Origin: Pseudomonadota bacterium
GTDB taxonomy: Bacteria; Desulfobacterota; Desulfovibrionia; Desulfovibrionales; Desulfovibrionaceae
Length of the DNA stretch: 14,464 nt
Assembly: GCA_023438245.1 (NCBI GenBank)
Contig: JAEXRD010000070.1
Coordinates: forward strand, 1 to 14,464
Direction: 5' to 3'
Both the position numbers and the translations under genes were made by a program. Positions 14,248 through 14,464 of the stretch are shown here, piece after piece (positions within the stretch are counted from its first letter, which is position 1; each line of letters opens with the position of its first letter). The notes under the pieces were generated by a model that saw only the letters and a program-made list of their open reading frames with translations, was not told where the DNA came from and ran no database searches.

Positions 14248-14464
14248 ATGACACCCTGCGGCACTCCCCCCCTGCGCCGCCCGGCCGCCGCCCTCCGCGC
14301 CCTGGCCCGGCACCTGTTCCGCGTGGCCCCGCTGCCGCACGCCACCGGCTCGCTCTCCGCCCTGCTGGGCGCGCTGCTGGCCGATTCCTGCCTGGAGCTG
14401 CTGGCCCAGGGGGCGCTGGCCGCCGCCCTTGGGCTGGCGCTGCCCGCCTCGGGCTGGCTGGGAC
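14248..14464 (+). CDS. N-terminal part of an unidentified membrane protein, possibly PgpA-like
   Basis: An open frame from ATG 14248 reaches the window edge without a stop, 72 codons. It encodes a basic, Pro-rich start followed by apolar, Ala/Leu-rich segments. The stretch FRVAPLPHATGSLSALLGALL (about 24-44) recalls the PKAPGTxGSL region near the start of phosphatidylglycerophosphatase A, which dephosphorylates phosphatidylglycerophosphate in phospholipid synthesis. The catalytic region of that family would lie beyond the window, so this is a weak resemblance only. The gene diverges from the diguanylate cyclase across 136 bp and lacks a well-spaced ribosome-binding sequence. A chance frame in high-GC DNA cannot be excluded. 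Confidence 0.35.
   Translation, partial: MTPCGTPPLRRPAAALRALARHLFRVAPLPHATGSLSALLGALLADSCLELLAQGALAAALGLALPASGWLG

Noticed and set aside
1..14464. tRNA, rRNA, CRISPR array, insertion sequence or integrase
   Set aside because: No cloverleaf, rRNA-like stretch, regular repeat-spacer series, transposase or integrase motif was seen on either strand.

Overview
The window reads as a high-GC Gram-negative chromosome. The likeliest source is a sulfate-reducing deltaproteobacterium of the Desulfovibrio type. That is an inference from the strong G/C third-position bias, a six-domain S1 protein directly followed by a SppA peptidase, and large periplasmic-sensor hybrid kinases with PAS and PocR modules. 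No taxonomic marker is present that would prove it.

Layout. (1) Positions 1-1841 are an accessory Rhs island. It holds the C-terminal part of an Rhs core fused to a short variable tip (218-1420), a perfect 12-bp intercistronic hairpin, and a 78-residue two-helix membrane protein with paired CxxC motifs that sits where an immunity gene normally lies (1475-1711). A decayed second copy of the Rhs core end follows (1740-1841). The tip and the small gene are visibly richer in A/T than the rest of the window. (2) Positions 1842-2133 are a structured leader for rpsA. (3) Positions 2134-5659, plus strand, hold rpsA, sppA (overlapping rpsA by 20 nt) and an AraC-family regulator. (4) Positions 5729-6822 hold azlC and azlD, a two-subunit branched-chain amino acid exporter, probably controlled by the adjacent AraC-type protein. 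(5) Positions 6823-7029 separate convergent genes and carry hairpins, including one with 22 bp of perfect stem. (6) Positions 14111-7030, minus strand, form a signalling cluster transcribed in the order diguanylate cyclase, PhoR-like membrane histidine kinase, large hybrid histidine kinase. (7) At the right edge a divergent plus-strand frame begins and runs off the end.

How the parts work together. rpsA and sppA are translation and membrane-proteostasis housekeeping genes. AraC-AzlCD looks like a self-contained export module. The minus-strand cluster joins c-di-GMP synthesis to two membrane sensor kinases but contains no DNA-binding response regulator, so its outputs must be encoded elsewhere. 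The least ordinary region is the Rhs tip and its small partner. The tip has two ladders of glycines spaced every four residues, and the partner is a membrane hairpin with a split zinc-ribbon-like CxxC pair. Together they suggest a membrane-acting toxin with a membrane-embedded immunity protein. This is a hypothesis from sequence pattern only.
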